Program-made: the position numbers and the translations under genes
Shown here: positions 25,133-33,526 of the stretch, piece by piece
Numbering within the stretch: the first letter of the stretch is position 1
Layout: every line of letters starts with the position of its first letter
DNA from: an uncultured Sphingomonadaceae bacterium
GTDB taxonomy: Bacteria > Pseudomonadota > Alphaproteobacteria > Sphingomonadales > Sphingomonadaceae
Assembly: GCA_947488845.1 (NCBI GenBank)
Contig: CANLBM010000001.1
Location: forward strand, 62,001-126,000
Length of the DNA: 64,000 bases
Direction: 5' to 3'
Notes under the pieces: generated by a model
Databases searched by the model: none
Told to the model about the DNA's origin: nothing
Seen by the model: only the letters and a program-made list of their open reading frames with translations

Positions 25133-26647
25133 TCAGAACCGGAACGGCATGCGCAATGTCATGCTGAGATCCGGGGCATCAGCCGTGACGCCAAACTGGA
25201 ATCCCAGATTGAGCGACTGCCGCTCGCTAAGCCCGTAGGACATTCCGAAATTGAGCGAACCGACCTGAATGTCGGTGTTTTTCTGCACGGCGTCGCCAAG
25301 CTCTGTACTCGTCGCAAAAATATAATTGTGCCGATAGCCCATCGAAAATGAAAAACGGGGGTTTAGCGCAAATCCAAAGCCGACGCTGGCGTTGATCGCA
25401 TCACCCGGATCGACCTTTCCGACCAGAACGTCGCCAACCAGCCGGTCAATATTGCGTTCGATATTCCACAAATATCCGACGCCGCCATATAATACTACCG
25501 GATCGGAGGGTAACAGGAAACTTACGCTGGGCTGGATTCCCCAGAAGCCTGAACCGGTGGCAAGTCCCGTAGCAACGCCGGATTCGTCAAAGGGTATTTC
25601 ATAAGGACTTCTGCCGGTGTCGGTTTTCACCCGCAGGCCGGCTACCCAGATCGGATTTTGCCCCTTCGGTTTGTTCAACTGATAGCGCAGTGAAAACTCC
25701 GCATCCCCGATGTCGGTTTCCTTGAGACTGATCTCCCTGACAATCTGGTCCTGGCGTTGCTGGACAACCTGAATCCGGTCCCGGCGGTATAATGCAGGCA
25801 TCCTGCCTTCGATCTCGAGCCGGTCGGTCAAGCCATAGCGCATGGCGAAAGTACCGATCAGGGTTTCCCGATCCGCATCGCTGGCTTCGATCGCTCCGAT
25901 CTGGATGCCGGGGATGAGCTCGATGCCCCGAAATACGAGCCGATTGGTCGATGAAAGCGTATATTCGATAGATGGGTCGAGCACGAATCGCCCTTTCGGC
26001 GTCAGCACCCCTTGCCCTTCCGGCACCGCTTCGACTTTCTGTTCGATATTCTGTGATTCCGGCGGTGCCTCACCGACCGGCGCGTCAGGCAAGCCGAAAT
26101 TGTCCGCTGACGGTTCGCCACCGCCGGTAGGCTGCACAACCTGTTCTGCCTGTATCCCGGCACCGCGCATTTGGGACAGAGAATAGGCTGTTTGTGGCTG
26201 GCCGGCGATAACCAGCTGGTTATGCAGCTCCAGCTGTCTAATCTTTTCATTCTGCGCCGCGATCAAGCGACCTTGTTCGGTCAGCAGCCGTTTCTGGTCG
26301 ATCAGTTGCGATTGCATATTTTCCAGCGCGGAAGCGAAGTCTGCCTTGCCCGCATTGGATTGATCAGCCTCGGCTTGCCTATCGTCGCCATCGGAGGTTC
26401 CGTCCGGGGCAACCGGCATTTCGCCGCTCTCTGCGCCTGATTGTATTTCTGACCCGAGAAATGTGGCAACAGCGTGATTTGGCTCCGTCCACTGATATTC
26501 CAGGGACGGTACGTCGACTGTATTATCGGAAATGCCGGCAGCGCTTTCGGTCATCGCGGCGGATTGCGGCGGATCAATCAACCCGGATGCAAAGGCAACG
26601 ACCGGCACGGCGGCGACATAGGACATTGGGATTGAATGGCGTGTCAT
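25133..26647 (-). CDS. Coiled-coil outer-membrane beta-barrel protein (FapF-like exporter)
   Basis: 504 residues. N-terminal signal sequence, an acidic low-complexity stretch (about 30-100), a coiled coil at about 103-147 (MQSQLIDQKRLLTEQGRLIA), a Pro-rich linker, then from about 215 a beta-barrel that begins LTPKGRFVLDPSIEYTLSSTNRL and ends in Phe (MTLRMPFRF), the usual outer-membrane terminal residue. Coiled coil followed by barrel is the layout of FapF, the amyloid secretion channel of Pseudomonas. Its position facing a FapD-like peptidase supports that reading. Alternative: an unrelated porin-like transporter. GGGGAGAAAT precedes the ATG. Confidence 0.75.
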   Translation of the reverse strand: MTRHSIPMSYVAAVPVVAFASGLIDPPQSAAMTESAAGISDNTVDVPSLEYQWTEPNHAVATFLGSEIQSGAESGEMPVAPDGTSDGDDRQAEADQSNAGKADFASALENMQSQLIDQKRLLTEQGRLIAAQNEKIRQLELHNQLVIAGQPQTAYSLSQMRGAGIQAEQVVQPTGGGEPSADNFGLPDAPVGEAPPESQNIEQKVEAVPEGQGVLTPKGRFVLDPSIEYTLSSTNRLVFRGIELIPGIQIGAIEASDADRETLIGTFAMRYGLTDRLEIEGRMPALYRRDRIQVVQQRQDQIVREISLKETDIGDAEFSLRYQLNKPKGQNPIWVAGLRVKTDTGRSPYEIPFDESGVATGLATGSGFWGIQPSVSFLLPSDPVVLYGGVGYLWNIERNIDRLVGDVLVGKVDPGDAINASVGFGFALNPRFSFSMGYRHNYIFATSTELGDAVQKNTDIQVGSLNFGMSYGLSERQSLNLGFQFGVTADAPDLSMTLRMPFRF

Positions 26648-26668
26648 AATATTTCTCCCCGATATATT

Positions 26669-27385
26669 TTAGGCCGCGGACCGGTTGCCCAAGCAGAGTT
26701 CGGCCGCCGGATGAATTTCGGCTCCGTTTCGCGGCAGCAGATTGTCATGATATTCTCCGGCAAACCGGAAGAGCCGGGCTTTATCGATAAGGATGACAGA
26801 ATGCCTGCCATCCACCTTGATAAGGCCGCGTCGCGCGAGATCGGTGAACGTCCGGCTGACCGTGTGGATCGTCAAGCCGAGGAAATCTGCGATATCGCTC
26901 CTGGACATGGGAAGCCGTATCCTGGGATTATTGCCTCCCTGCTGGTGGAGGCAGAGCAGGAAGGCGGCCAGCCTTTCTGTCGCGGTCCGGTGGCACATGA
27001 TGAACTGATATCGCTGGGCACTGGACATCGCGCGAAACAGCATGGAGACGGCTCCCTCAAGTTGGGGCTTGGGGCTGGATTCTCTCGTTATGTCACCAAC
27101 ACGGTAACATTCTATCAGGACGTCAGTGACGGCTTCCGCGGCCGTACTGTAATAGCCGTGATCCGCCCCAAACACGTCACCGGCGAAATAGAACCCGGTG
27201 AGATGCCTTTGCCCGTCGATATGAAACCGACAGGTCCTGACGGTGCCGCGCACAACTTCATACCAACGGGTAGCCTTCTGGCCCTCGTCGAAAATCAACT
27301 GTCCTGAACGGAACCGCAATGCGGTGGAGCGAATATGCGAGTTTAACCCATGTGACACATCGGGCGCTGGTATTGCGGTTAGCAT
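26669..27385 (-). CDS. Crp/Fnr family transcription regulator
   Basis: 238 residues. N-terminal cyclic-nucleotide-binding-like domain (SGQLIFDEGQKATRWYEVVRGTVRT) and C-terminal winged HTH (MSRSDIADFLGLTIHTVSRTFTDLARRGLI), as in FixK/NNR-type proteins. It lacks the N-terminal Cys cluster of Fnr, so oxygen sensing by an iron-sulfur cluster is unlikely. RBS GGGAGG. It lies 21 bp upstream of the barrel gene on the same strand and is probably co-transcribed, making it the best candidate local regulator. Confidence 0.87.
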   Translation of the reverse strand: MLTAIPAPDVSHGLNSHIRSTALRFRSGQLIFDEGQKATRWYEVVRGTVRTCRFHIDGQRHLTGFYFAGDVFGADHGYYSTAAEAVTDVLIECYRVGDITRESSPKPQLEGAVSMLFRAMSSAQRYQFIMCHRTATERLAAFLLCLHQQGGNNPRIRLPMSRSDIADFLGLTIHTVSRTFTDLARRGLIKVDGRHSVILIDKARLFRFAGEYHDNLLPRNGAEIHPAAELCLGNRSAA

Positions 27386-27427
27386 TCGTGCTGCCTCCCT
27401 TTAAGGCTTTTTACACGACCCGGATTT

Positions 27428-27459
27428 CTACGTGATCGATAGAGCACAAGCTCACGTAG
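27428..27459. promoter_or_regulatory. Inverted repeat upstream of the Crp-like gene
   Basis: CTACGTGA and TCACGTAG, perfect 8-bp arms separated by 16 bp, 43-74 bp before the regulator start. Placement fits autoregulation, though it is not a canonical Crp or Fnr box. Confidence 0.4.
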
Positions 27460-27542
27460 CCTCAGATACCAATCCTTTATTGCTTGCTTTCCGTGGTGTT
27501 ACCTAGGCTCATTCCCTGAGTCCGGTCTATCCAGCAATTGCC

Positions 27543-27572
27543 CTAGTGAGAATGACAGGTCATTCTCGCTAG
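27543..27572. promoter_or_regulatory. 30-bp near-perfect palindrome
   Basis: Left arm CTAGTGAGAATGAC, centre AG, right arm GTCATTCTCGCTAG; 13 of 14 arm positions pair. It is too symmetric to be chance and lies between two regulator genes, next to an AT-rich stretch. Dimeric operator is the likely reading. Confidence 0.6.
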
Positions 27573-27930
27573 CTATAAACACTAAGTATATTTACCACTT
27601 GGATTCACCTAGATTTAACAGTAAAGTCTGTAAAACAACATAAAATCAGATAGTTATATAGGTCCAATTTATGCTATTCTATCGGAGGGCGAAAAGTTTA
27701 AACCATTAACATCGACGCGGCACAGCGAGCGTCAGTCAGTTGTATCAGTCACCAATTTTTGTTGTTGGTCGAGGGGGCTAACAAATCAATATTGGTAAGC
27801 TACTGTTTTTCATAAGAGAACCGTGATATTCTGTTTCTGTACGGCTCGATTGGAAAAGCAGCTGAACAAACAGGGGGCGATTGATTGCTGGCAGATTTGC
27901 CAAGCAAGGAAGAACAAGGCCCATAGTGAG

Positions 27931-28191
27931 ATGCTACATCATGAAAGTTTCGAAAACGCCCCGGTTTTGACGGCGCGCGAGCATGAAATCCTGGAATATA
28001 TTGCTCAGGGCTTATCCACGAAAGAAGTCGCACAGCACGTGGGTATTGCTCCGAGAACAGTTGACAAACATGTCGAGAATATCCGTCTGAAACTCCGCGC
28101 CAAAAACCGCACCCACATGATCGCTTGTGCGGTTGTCGAAGGGCTTCTGGAGGTTGAGGAAGATGAAGAGGAAGGACCTCCCGCGCCATAG
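27931..28191 (+). CDS. Single-domain LuxR/GerE-type regulator
   Basis: 86 residues from the ATG at 27931. Nearly all of it is the LuxR HTH: LTAREHEILEYIAQGLSTKEVAQHVGIAPRTVDKHVENIRLKL, followed by an acidic Pro-ended tail (EVEEDEEEGPPAP). There is no receiver or autoinducer domain, so activity must depend on level or partners. Start uncertain: a GTG at 27823 gives a longer, implausible N-terminus. Downstream of the 30-bp palindrome. Confidence 0.75.
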   Translation: MLHHESFENAPVLTAREHEILEYIAQGLSTKEVAQHVGIAPRTVDKHVENIRLKLRAKNRTHMIACAVVEGLLEVEEDEEEGPPAP

Positions 28192-28254
28192 CGAAGCGCG
28201 TACCCACGTTAGGGCACACCCCGTAGGGAAAAGATTTCCACTAAGCTGAACAAA

Positions 28255-28329
28255 TGGTGCTGCTAGAGAGAATTGAACTCTCGACCTCGTCATTACCAAT
28301 GACGCGCTCTACCACTGAGCTACAGCAGC
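28255..28329 (-). tRNA. tRNA-Thr (anticodon GGU)
   Basis: 75 nt on the minus strand with encoded CCA. Acceptor GCTGCTG pairs with TAGCAGC, D-stem GCTC/GAGC, anticodon arm CGTCA-TTGGTAA-TGACG, T-arm GAGAG-TTCAATT-CTCTC. Anticodon GGT reads ACC/ACU Thr codons. Confidence 0.95.
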
Positions 28330-28460
28330 CGGACCATTTTGATGCGCTGGCGATAGCCGCCGCATCGGGCGGTTTCGACCGAACCGAGGCGCTAAGACCA
28401 AATGCTTGGCATCTTGTCAAGCGGAGTTGCGTTTTTCACGGGATAATGCCATCAGGCGCC

Positions 28461-28613
28461 ATGCCGAAACCCCAGCCAAAATCCGAAAAACTCCGCAAGG
28501 AAAGCGAGAAAGCCGCGCGTCTCGCCGAGCAGTTGCGGGCCAATCTGCGCCTGCGCAAAGCGCAGGCAAAACAGATGCTACCCGGCGAATCCGACGCCAA
28601 GCAGCAACCCTGA
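28461..28613 (+). CDS. Small basic protein of unknown function
   Basis: 50 residues starting MPKPQPKSEKLRKES; an ATG at 28446 would add five. Lys/Arg/Ala-rich and predicted helical throughout (KAARLAEQLRANLRLRKAQAK), reminiscent of short basic conserved proteins found widely in sphingomonads. Not secreted. Could bind nucleic acid by charge; function unrecognised. Confidence 0.55.
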   Translation: MPKPQPKSEKLRKESEKAARLAEQLRANLRLRKAQAKQMLPGESDAKQQP

Positions 28614-28622
28614 GGTTCAGCG

Positions 28623-29114
28623 CTAGGCGCTGACCACCGCCCGCTCGGGCCTGATTGTCTCGAAATCGCTGACCGCCTCGATGAATTTTGCAGATACCGG
28701 CGTAACCTGATCGGTCGCCGGATCAAACCAGACATAGGTCAGCTTGATCACATTGAGCAGCTCTTCCCCGCGCAGGATATGTACCAGCAACGTATAGCTG
28801 GTCCGGCCGAAACGGGTGATTCTCACCGCGATGTCGAGCAGGTCATCGGCCTTTGCTGACGCACGATAATCGACATCGGCATGGCGCACCCAATTGTCGC
28901 CGCCAAAGTGCCTCGTAAAACTGCCAAGCATATCCTTTTCGTCCCGCGGACGGTCTGCCGCCACCAGCGCGCGCATATATTCGGTCATGCCGACATCGGC
29001 GAAGGCCAGATAATGGGCGTTGAAGACAATGCCCTGCAAATCGCATTCGGCATAGCGCACGCGCAGCGGGGTGATCAGGCGAAAGCCGTCGCGGGGGTTT
29101 TTCTGTTCTGTCAT
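28623..29114 (-). CDS. Hotdog-fold acyl-CoA thioesterase
   Basis: 163 residues, 4HBT/YbgC-like. Signature LRVRYAECDLQGIVFNAHYLAFADVG contains the catalytic Asp of the family. Probably hydrolyses short or medium acyl-CoA esters. Ten bp past the convergent small basic gene. A second hotdog gene lies at 33119. Confidence 0.85.
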   Translation of the reverse strand: MTEQKNPRDGFRLITPLRVRYAECDLQGIVFNAHYLAFADVGMTEYMRALVAADRPRDEKDMLGSFTRHFGGDNWVRHADVDYRASAKADDLLDIAVRITRFGRTSYTLLVHILRGEELLNVIKLTYVWFDPATDQVTPVSAKFIEAVSDFETIRPERAVVSA

Positions 29115-29172
29115 GGCGCTGGCTCTTTCCCCAGCACCGCCTGACTGTCAACCGGCTTTGCTCTCGACGCGT

Positions 29173-30960
29173 CTACAGCGGCGCGGTTTGGGCCTCCAGC
29201 CATTGCAGCGCTTCACCCTCGAGTTGCGGCGCAATCACGGCGCGTACCTTGGCATGATAATCGTCGACCCACTGGCGCTGGTTCTGCGAGAGCATGTCGA
29301 CGTCGATCAGCTTGCGCTCGAGCGGCGCGAAGGTCAGCGTTTCGAAGCCGAGCATGGTCTGTTCGCCGCCTTCGATTTCCCGTTCCTCGACAAGGAACAA
29401 ATTCTCGATACGGATGCCATATTCGCCCGCCTTGTAATAGCCCGGTTCGTTGGACAGGATCATGCCCGGCTGCAGCGCCTCGTTCAGGCCGCCGAAGCTC
29501 GCGATCCGCTGCGGCCCTTCGTGCACCGAAAGATAGCTGCCGACGCCGTGACCGGTACCGTGACCATAATCCACGCCATCGGCCCAGAGATATTGCCGCG
29601 CCAATATGTCGAGCTGGCCGCCGGTCGTGCCCTTGGTAAACACGGCCTGATCAAGAGCGATATGGCCCTGCAGCACCTGGGTATAGCGCTTGCGCATTTC
29701 TGCGGTCGGTTCGCCAACCGCAACCACCCGCGTGACATCGGTGGTACCGTCGAGATATTGCCCGCCGCTGTCCACCAGATAGAGAGAGTTCATTTCGACC
29801 GGCTGATTGGTTTCTTCGTTCACGCTATAATGCGGCAAAGCGCCGTGATCGCCGGCGGCAGAAATCGTCCGGAAGGAGAGATCTTTCAATTCCGGATTTT
29901 CTTCGCGAAACTGGCGCAGTCGGGCCGCAGCCGACAATTCATCGAGCCCCCCTTTGGGTGCTTCGTTCGCCATCCAGTGCAGAAATTTGGTCAGCGCCGC
30001 GCCATCGCGCTTTTGCGCTGCCTTGTGGCCGGCAATTTCGGTTTCATTCTTGACCGCCTTGGCGAGGATCGTCGGATCGCGATCCTTGACGATGGTTGCT
30101 CCGGCCTTGTCGAGCGCTTCGAATATAGCCGCAACCGAACGCTCCGGGTCGACCGCAACGGTTTTTCCGCCCATGTCCGACAAGGCATCAGCCAGTTCGT
30201 CATAATCGCGGACCTCGACATGGTTGCCGAGATGTTCGCGCACCGCATCGGTCAGCTTTTCCGATGCAACGAACAGGGTCGCCGTCTCGTCTGCACGCAC
30301 GATCGCATAAGCCAGCGACACCGGCGTATTGGAGATATCCTTGCCACGCACATTGAAGAACCATGCAACCGAATCCAGCGCGGCGATGACGGTAGCATCA
30401 TAGCCTTTGTCATTGAGCCATGTCGCGACATTCGCGCGCTTGTCCCGCGCCGATTTTCCGGCATATTGATCGCTGTGAACCGCCAGTTTCTCCGGCGAGC
30501 GTTGCGGCTGGTCTTCCCAGACGGCATCGATCGGGTTGTTGCTGACGGCGATCAGCTCCGCACCGGATTTGGTCAGTGCCTTGCTGGCCGTTTCTGCCCA
30601 TTCGCGGGTGTGCAGCCAGCTGTCATAACCGATCTTGGAGCCGTTCGGCGCGTTCGCGGCGAGCCATTCATGGGGCTTCTGATCCGCCACATTGACATAT
30701 TCGTAGAGATTGCCGTCGACCTGATCGCGGACCTGCACCACATAGCGGCCGTCGATGAACATCGCCGCCTTGTCCTTCAGCACGATCGCCGAACCGGCCG
30801 AACCGCCAAAACCGGTGAGCCAGCCGAGCCGCTGGGCATATTCGCCGACATATTCGCTCATATGCTCGTCACAGATCGGAACGACAAAGCCGTCGAGACC
30901 GTCTTTTTGCATTTGTTCCCGCAACGCCTTGAGGCGGGTTTCGTAAGTGGACATCAACAT
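29173..30960 (-). CDS. Xaa-Pro aminopeptidase (M24B, long form)
   Basis: 595 residues from the ATG at 30960. Three-domain eukaryote-like aminopeptidase P: two creatinase-type N domains and a C-terminal pita-bread domain. Metal ligands are visible: the two Asp in LVDSGGQYLDGTTDVTR, His in GHGTGHGVGSYL, and Glu in SNEPGYY and RIENLFLVEE. Removes N-terminal residues preceding proline. A GGAG site lies 11 nt before the ATG. Divergent from the oligopeptidase gene. Confidence 0.93.
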   Translation of the reverse strand: MLMSTYETRLKALREQMQKDGLDGFVVPICDEHMSEYVGEYAQRLGWLTGFGGSAGSAIVLKDKAAMFIDGRYVVQVRDQVDGNLYEYVNVADQKPHEWLAANAPNGSKIGYDSWLHTREWAETASKALTKSGAELIAVSNNPIDAVWEDQPQRSPEKLAVHSDQYAGKSARDKRANVATWLNDKGYDATVIAALDSVAWFFNVRGKDISNTPVSLAYAIVRADETATLFVASEKLTDAVREHLGNHVEVRDYDELADALSDMGGKTVAVDPERSVAAIFEALDKAGATIVKDRDPTILAKAVKNETEIAGHKAAQKRDGAALTKFLHWMANEAPKGGLDELSAAARLRQFREENPELKDLSFRTISAAGDHGALPHYSVNEETNQPVEMNSLYLVDSGGQYLDGTTDVTRVVAVGEPTAEMRKRYTQVLQGHIALDQAVFTKGTTGGQLDILARQYLWADGVDYGHGTGHGVGSYLSVHEGPQRIASFGGLNEALQPGMILSNEPGYYKAGEYGIRIENLFLVEEREIEGGEQTMLGFETLTFAPLERKLIDVDMLSQNQRQWVDDYHAKVRAVIAPQLEGEALQWLEAQTAPL

Positions 30961-31055
30961 CGCCGAGCAAACTCCTTGAATTAGCTTATAGTGGAACACA
31001 TAGGGGTTCCGAGACCCATTCGCCACCTAAATCCGGCCGGAGATATATAGAGAAT

Positions 31056-33122
31056 ATGACCAAAAAGCTGACTCGTCCGCCATTTGCAGAACAGCGGCCC
31101 CATAGCTACGAACGGCACGGATATGTCGTCAATGACCCGTGGCACTGGCTGAAAGATGCCCGATATCCGGTGGTCGAGGACGAAGATGTGCTCGCTTATC
31201 TGAAGGCGGAAAACCAGTGGTTCGAGCAGAATATGGCGGATCGCAAGCCGCTGACCCAATCGCTGTTTCAGGAGATGAAGGCGCGGATCAAGGAAGACGA
31301 CAGCTCGGTGCCGCAAAAGGACGGCGACTGGCTCTACTGGGCCAAGTTCGAGGAGGGCATGCAATATCGCCAGCACTGGCGCAAGGCGATCTCGGGCGGC
31401 GAAGACCAGCTGATGCTGGACGAGAATGTTCTGGCCGAGGGCAAGGAATATTTCCGGCTGGGCGCGGCGTCGGTCTCACCCGACGGCCGGTTGCTGGCTT
31501 ATGCCTATGACGACAACGGGTCCGAGCGGTTCGAGGCGCGGATCAAGGATCTGTCGAGCGGCGAGCTGCTGCCCGACATCATCCCCGGCACCCTGTCGAG
31601 CCTGGTCTGGTCCGCCGACTCCAAAATGCTGCTCTACGGCCTCGCCAACGAGCAATGGCGCACCGACAATGCCCGGCTCCATGTTCTGGGCACCGACATT
31701 GCCGATGATGTCGAACTATATCACGAAGATGACGAGGGTTTCCGTGTCGGCATCGGCCTCACCCATTCGGAAAAATATATCGCCATTTCGACGGGTGATC
31801 ATGAGACCAGCGAAGTGCGGCTGGTGCCGACGGACAATCCGCTGGCCGAACCGATTCTAGTGTCTGCGCGAAAGGTCGGTCGCGAATATGACGTCGAGGA
31901 GCATGATGACATGCTCTATATCCTGACCAACGACGAGCATGTGAATTTCCGGCTGGCCACGGCACCGGTTGCCGACCCGGACAACTGGAAAACCCTGATC
32001 GCCGGATCGGATGAATTTTATCTCACCGATGTCTGCACTTTCAAGGACTTCTACGTGACCGAAGGTCGCGAAAACGGTCTCGACCAGATCGAAATCCGTT
32101 CTTATGACGACTCCGCCAAGGTCGAACGCATCGCCTTTCCCGAGGCGAGCTACAGCGCCGGACTCGACGACAATCCCGAATATGATGTCGACAAGCTGCG
32201 GCTCAGCTATGATTCGATGGTCACGCCGGACACGGTCTTTGACTATCACCTCGGCGACCAGTCGCTCGAAACGCTCAAGGTGCAGGAAATTCCTTCCGGC
32301 TATGATGCCAGCCAATATGTCACGGAACGGCTGATGATCGAGGTGCGCGGCGGCACGGTCGTGCCGGTGTCGCTGGTCTATCGCAAGGATAGCAAGATCG
32401 ACGGCAGCGCGCCGCTCCATCTCTATTCCTATGGTGCCTATGGCTATGCCGTGCCGCCCAGCTTCTCGACGACGCGGCTCAGTCTGGTCGATCGCGGCTT
32501 CGTCTATGCGATCGCCCATATCCGCGGCGGCGACGATCTGGGCCGCAACTGGTATCTCGACGGCAAGCTGACCAAGCGGACCAACACGTTCAACGATTTT
32601 GTCGATGTCGCCAGGGGCCTGATTGCCAAAGGCTACACCAGCGAGGGACGGATCACCGCCTCGGGCGGTTCGGCCGGTGGCGAGCTGATGGGGGCTATCG
32701 TCAACAGCGACCCCGAACTGTGGGGCGCCATCGTTGCTCATGTGCCATTCGTCGATGTGCTCAACACGATGCAGGACGAGAGCCTGCCGCTGACCCCCGG
32801 TGAATGGCCGGAATGGGGCAATCCGATCACCGACAAGACGGCTTTTGAATATATCCGCAGCTATTCGCCTTATGATCAGGTCAGCGCGCAGGCCTATCCG
32901 CCGATGCTGATTACCGGTGGCCTCAACGATCCGCGTGTCACCTATTGGGAACCGGCCAAATGGACGGCCAGGCTGCGCGCGACCAAGACCGATGACAATA
33001 TCCTGTTGCTCAAGACCAATATGGGCGCGGGCCACGGCGGCAAGTCGGGGCGCTGGAATGCACTGGAAGAAACCGCCGAGGAGTTCGCCTTCATCCTGTG
33101 GCAAATGGGGATGGCCGAGTGA
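31056..33122 (+). CDS. ptrB: Oligopeptidase B (S9A)
   Basis: 688 residues. N-terminal beta-propeller, then alpha/beta-hydrolase with nucleophile Ser in TASGGSAGGELMG, Asp in the TGGLNDPRV region, and His in GAGHGGKSGR. Cleaves after Arg/Lys in short peptides, usually cytoplasmic; no signal peptide is seen. Overlaps the downstream thioesterase start. Confidence 0.93.
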   Translation: MTKKLTRPPFAEQRPHSYERHGYVVNDPWHWLKDARYPVVEDEDVLAYLKAENQWFEQNMADRKPLTQSLFQEMKARIKEDDSSVPQKDGDWLYWAKFEEGMQYRQHWRKAISGGEDQLMLDENVLAEGKEYFRLGAASVSPDGRLLAYAYDDNGSERFEARIKDLSSGELLPDIIPGTLSSLVWSADSKMLLYGLANEQWRTDNARLHVLGTDIADDVELYHEDDEGFRVGIGLTHSEKYIAISTGDHETSEVRLVPTDNPLAEPILVSARKVGREYDVEEHDDMLYILTNDEHVNFRLATAPVADPDNWKTLIAGSDEFYLTDVCTFKDFYVTEGRENGLDQIEIRSYDDSAKVERIAFPEASYSAGLDDNPEYDVDKLRLSYDSMVTPDTVFDYHLGDQSLETLKVQEIPSGYDASQYVTERLMIEVRGGTVVPVSLVYRKDSKIDGSAPLHLYSYGAYGYAVPPSFSTTRLSLVDRGFVYAIAHIRGGDDLGRNWYLDGKLTKRTNTFNDFVDVARGLIAKGYTSEGRITASGGSAGGELMGAIVNSDPELWGAIVAHVPFVDVLNTMQDESLPLTPGEWPEWGNPITDKTAFEYIRSYSPYDQVSAQAYPPMLITGGLNDPRVTYWEPAKWTARLRATKTDDNILLLKTNMGAGHGGKSGRWNALEETAEEFAFILWQMGMAE

Positions 33123-33526
33123 CACCACCGGAAAAGACCTTCGCTCTTTCGATTACCGCCCAGCCGGACGACATAGACGAGCTCGGCCATGTCAATAACG
33201 CCGTCTGGGTGCGGTGGATTCAGGATATGGCGACGGCGCACTGGAATGCGATTGCGCCGCAGGAGGCCATTGACCGCTATATCTGGGTCGTGACCCGGCA
33301 CGAGATCGACTATCGCGGCAATGTCGGCGCCGGCGAGACCGTGACCGGACGGACATGGATTTCAGAACCGCCCAAGGGCGCGCGCTTCTGGCGCAATGTC
33401 AGTTTCACCGGGCCCGATGGCAAGATCAAGGTCGTCGCAAAAACCAACTGGGCAATCATCGAGCGGGCAAGTGGGCGACCTGTTCGTGTTCCCGTTGACC
33501 TCGCAGAGCTGTTCCTGAGGACTTAA
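33119..33526 (+). CDS. Hotdog-fold acyl-CoA thioesterase
   Basis: 135 residues from a GTG at 33119 forming a GTGA overlap with ptrB; an ATG at 33098 is the alternative. 4HBT family pattern ITAQPDDIDELGHVNNAVWVRWIQDMA, with Asp and the HVNN segment of the active site. Translational coupling to ptrB looks operonic, but a functional link is not evident. Overlaps the convergent mitofilin-like gene by 4 bp. Confidence 0.83.
   Translation: MTPPEKTFALSITAQPDDIDELGHVNNAVWVRWIQDMATAHWNAIAPQEAIDRYIWVVTRHEIDYRGNVGAGETVTGRTWISEPPKGARFWRNVSFTGPDGKIKVVAKTNWAIIERASGRPVRVPVDLAELFLRT

Larger units (their letters stand above)
27386..27930. other. Divergent regulatory region between Crp-like and LuxR-like genes
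   Basis: About 545 bp, AT-rich in the middle (27575-27680), holding two inverted repeats described separately. No credible gene; the GTG-started extension of the LuxR-like gene to 27823 is Cys-rich and not protein-like. Confidence 0.5.

Noticed and set aside
28254..28613. Plus-strand frame beginning MVLLERIELSTSSLPMTRSTTELQQ
   Set aside because: Its first 25 residues are the antisense translation of tRNA-Thr, a well-known artefact. Only the downstream small basic protein from 28461 is kept.
29071..30984. 637-residue plus-strand frame
   Set aside because: Antisense to the aminopeptidase P gene, whose motifs and composition are convincing; caused by codon bias.
31857..33128. 423-residue minus-strand frame
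   Set aside because: Antisense to ptrB, with no start signal or domain.
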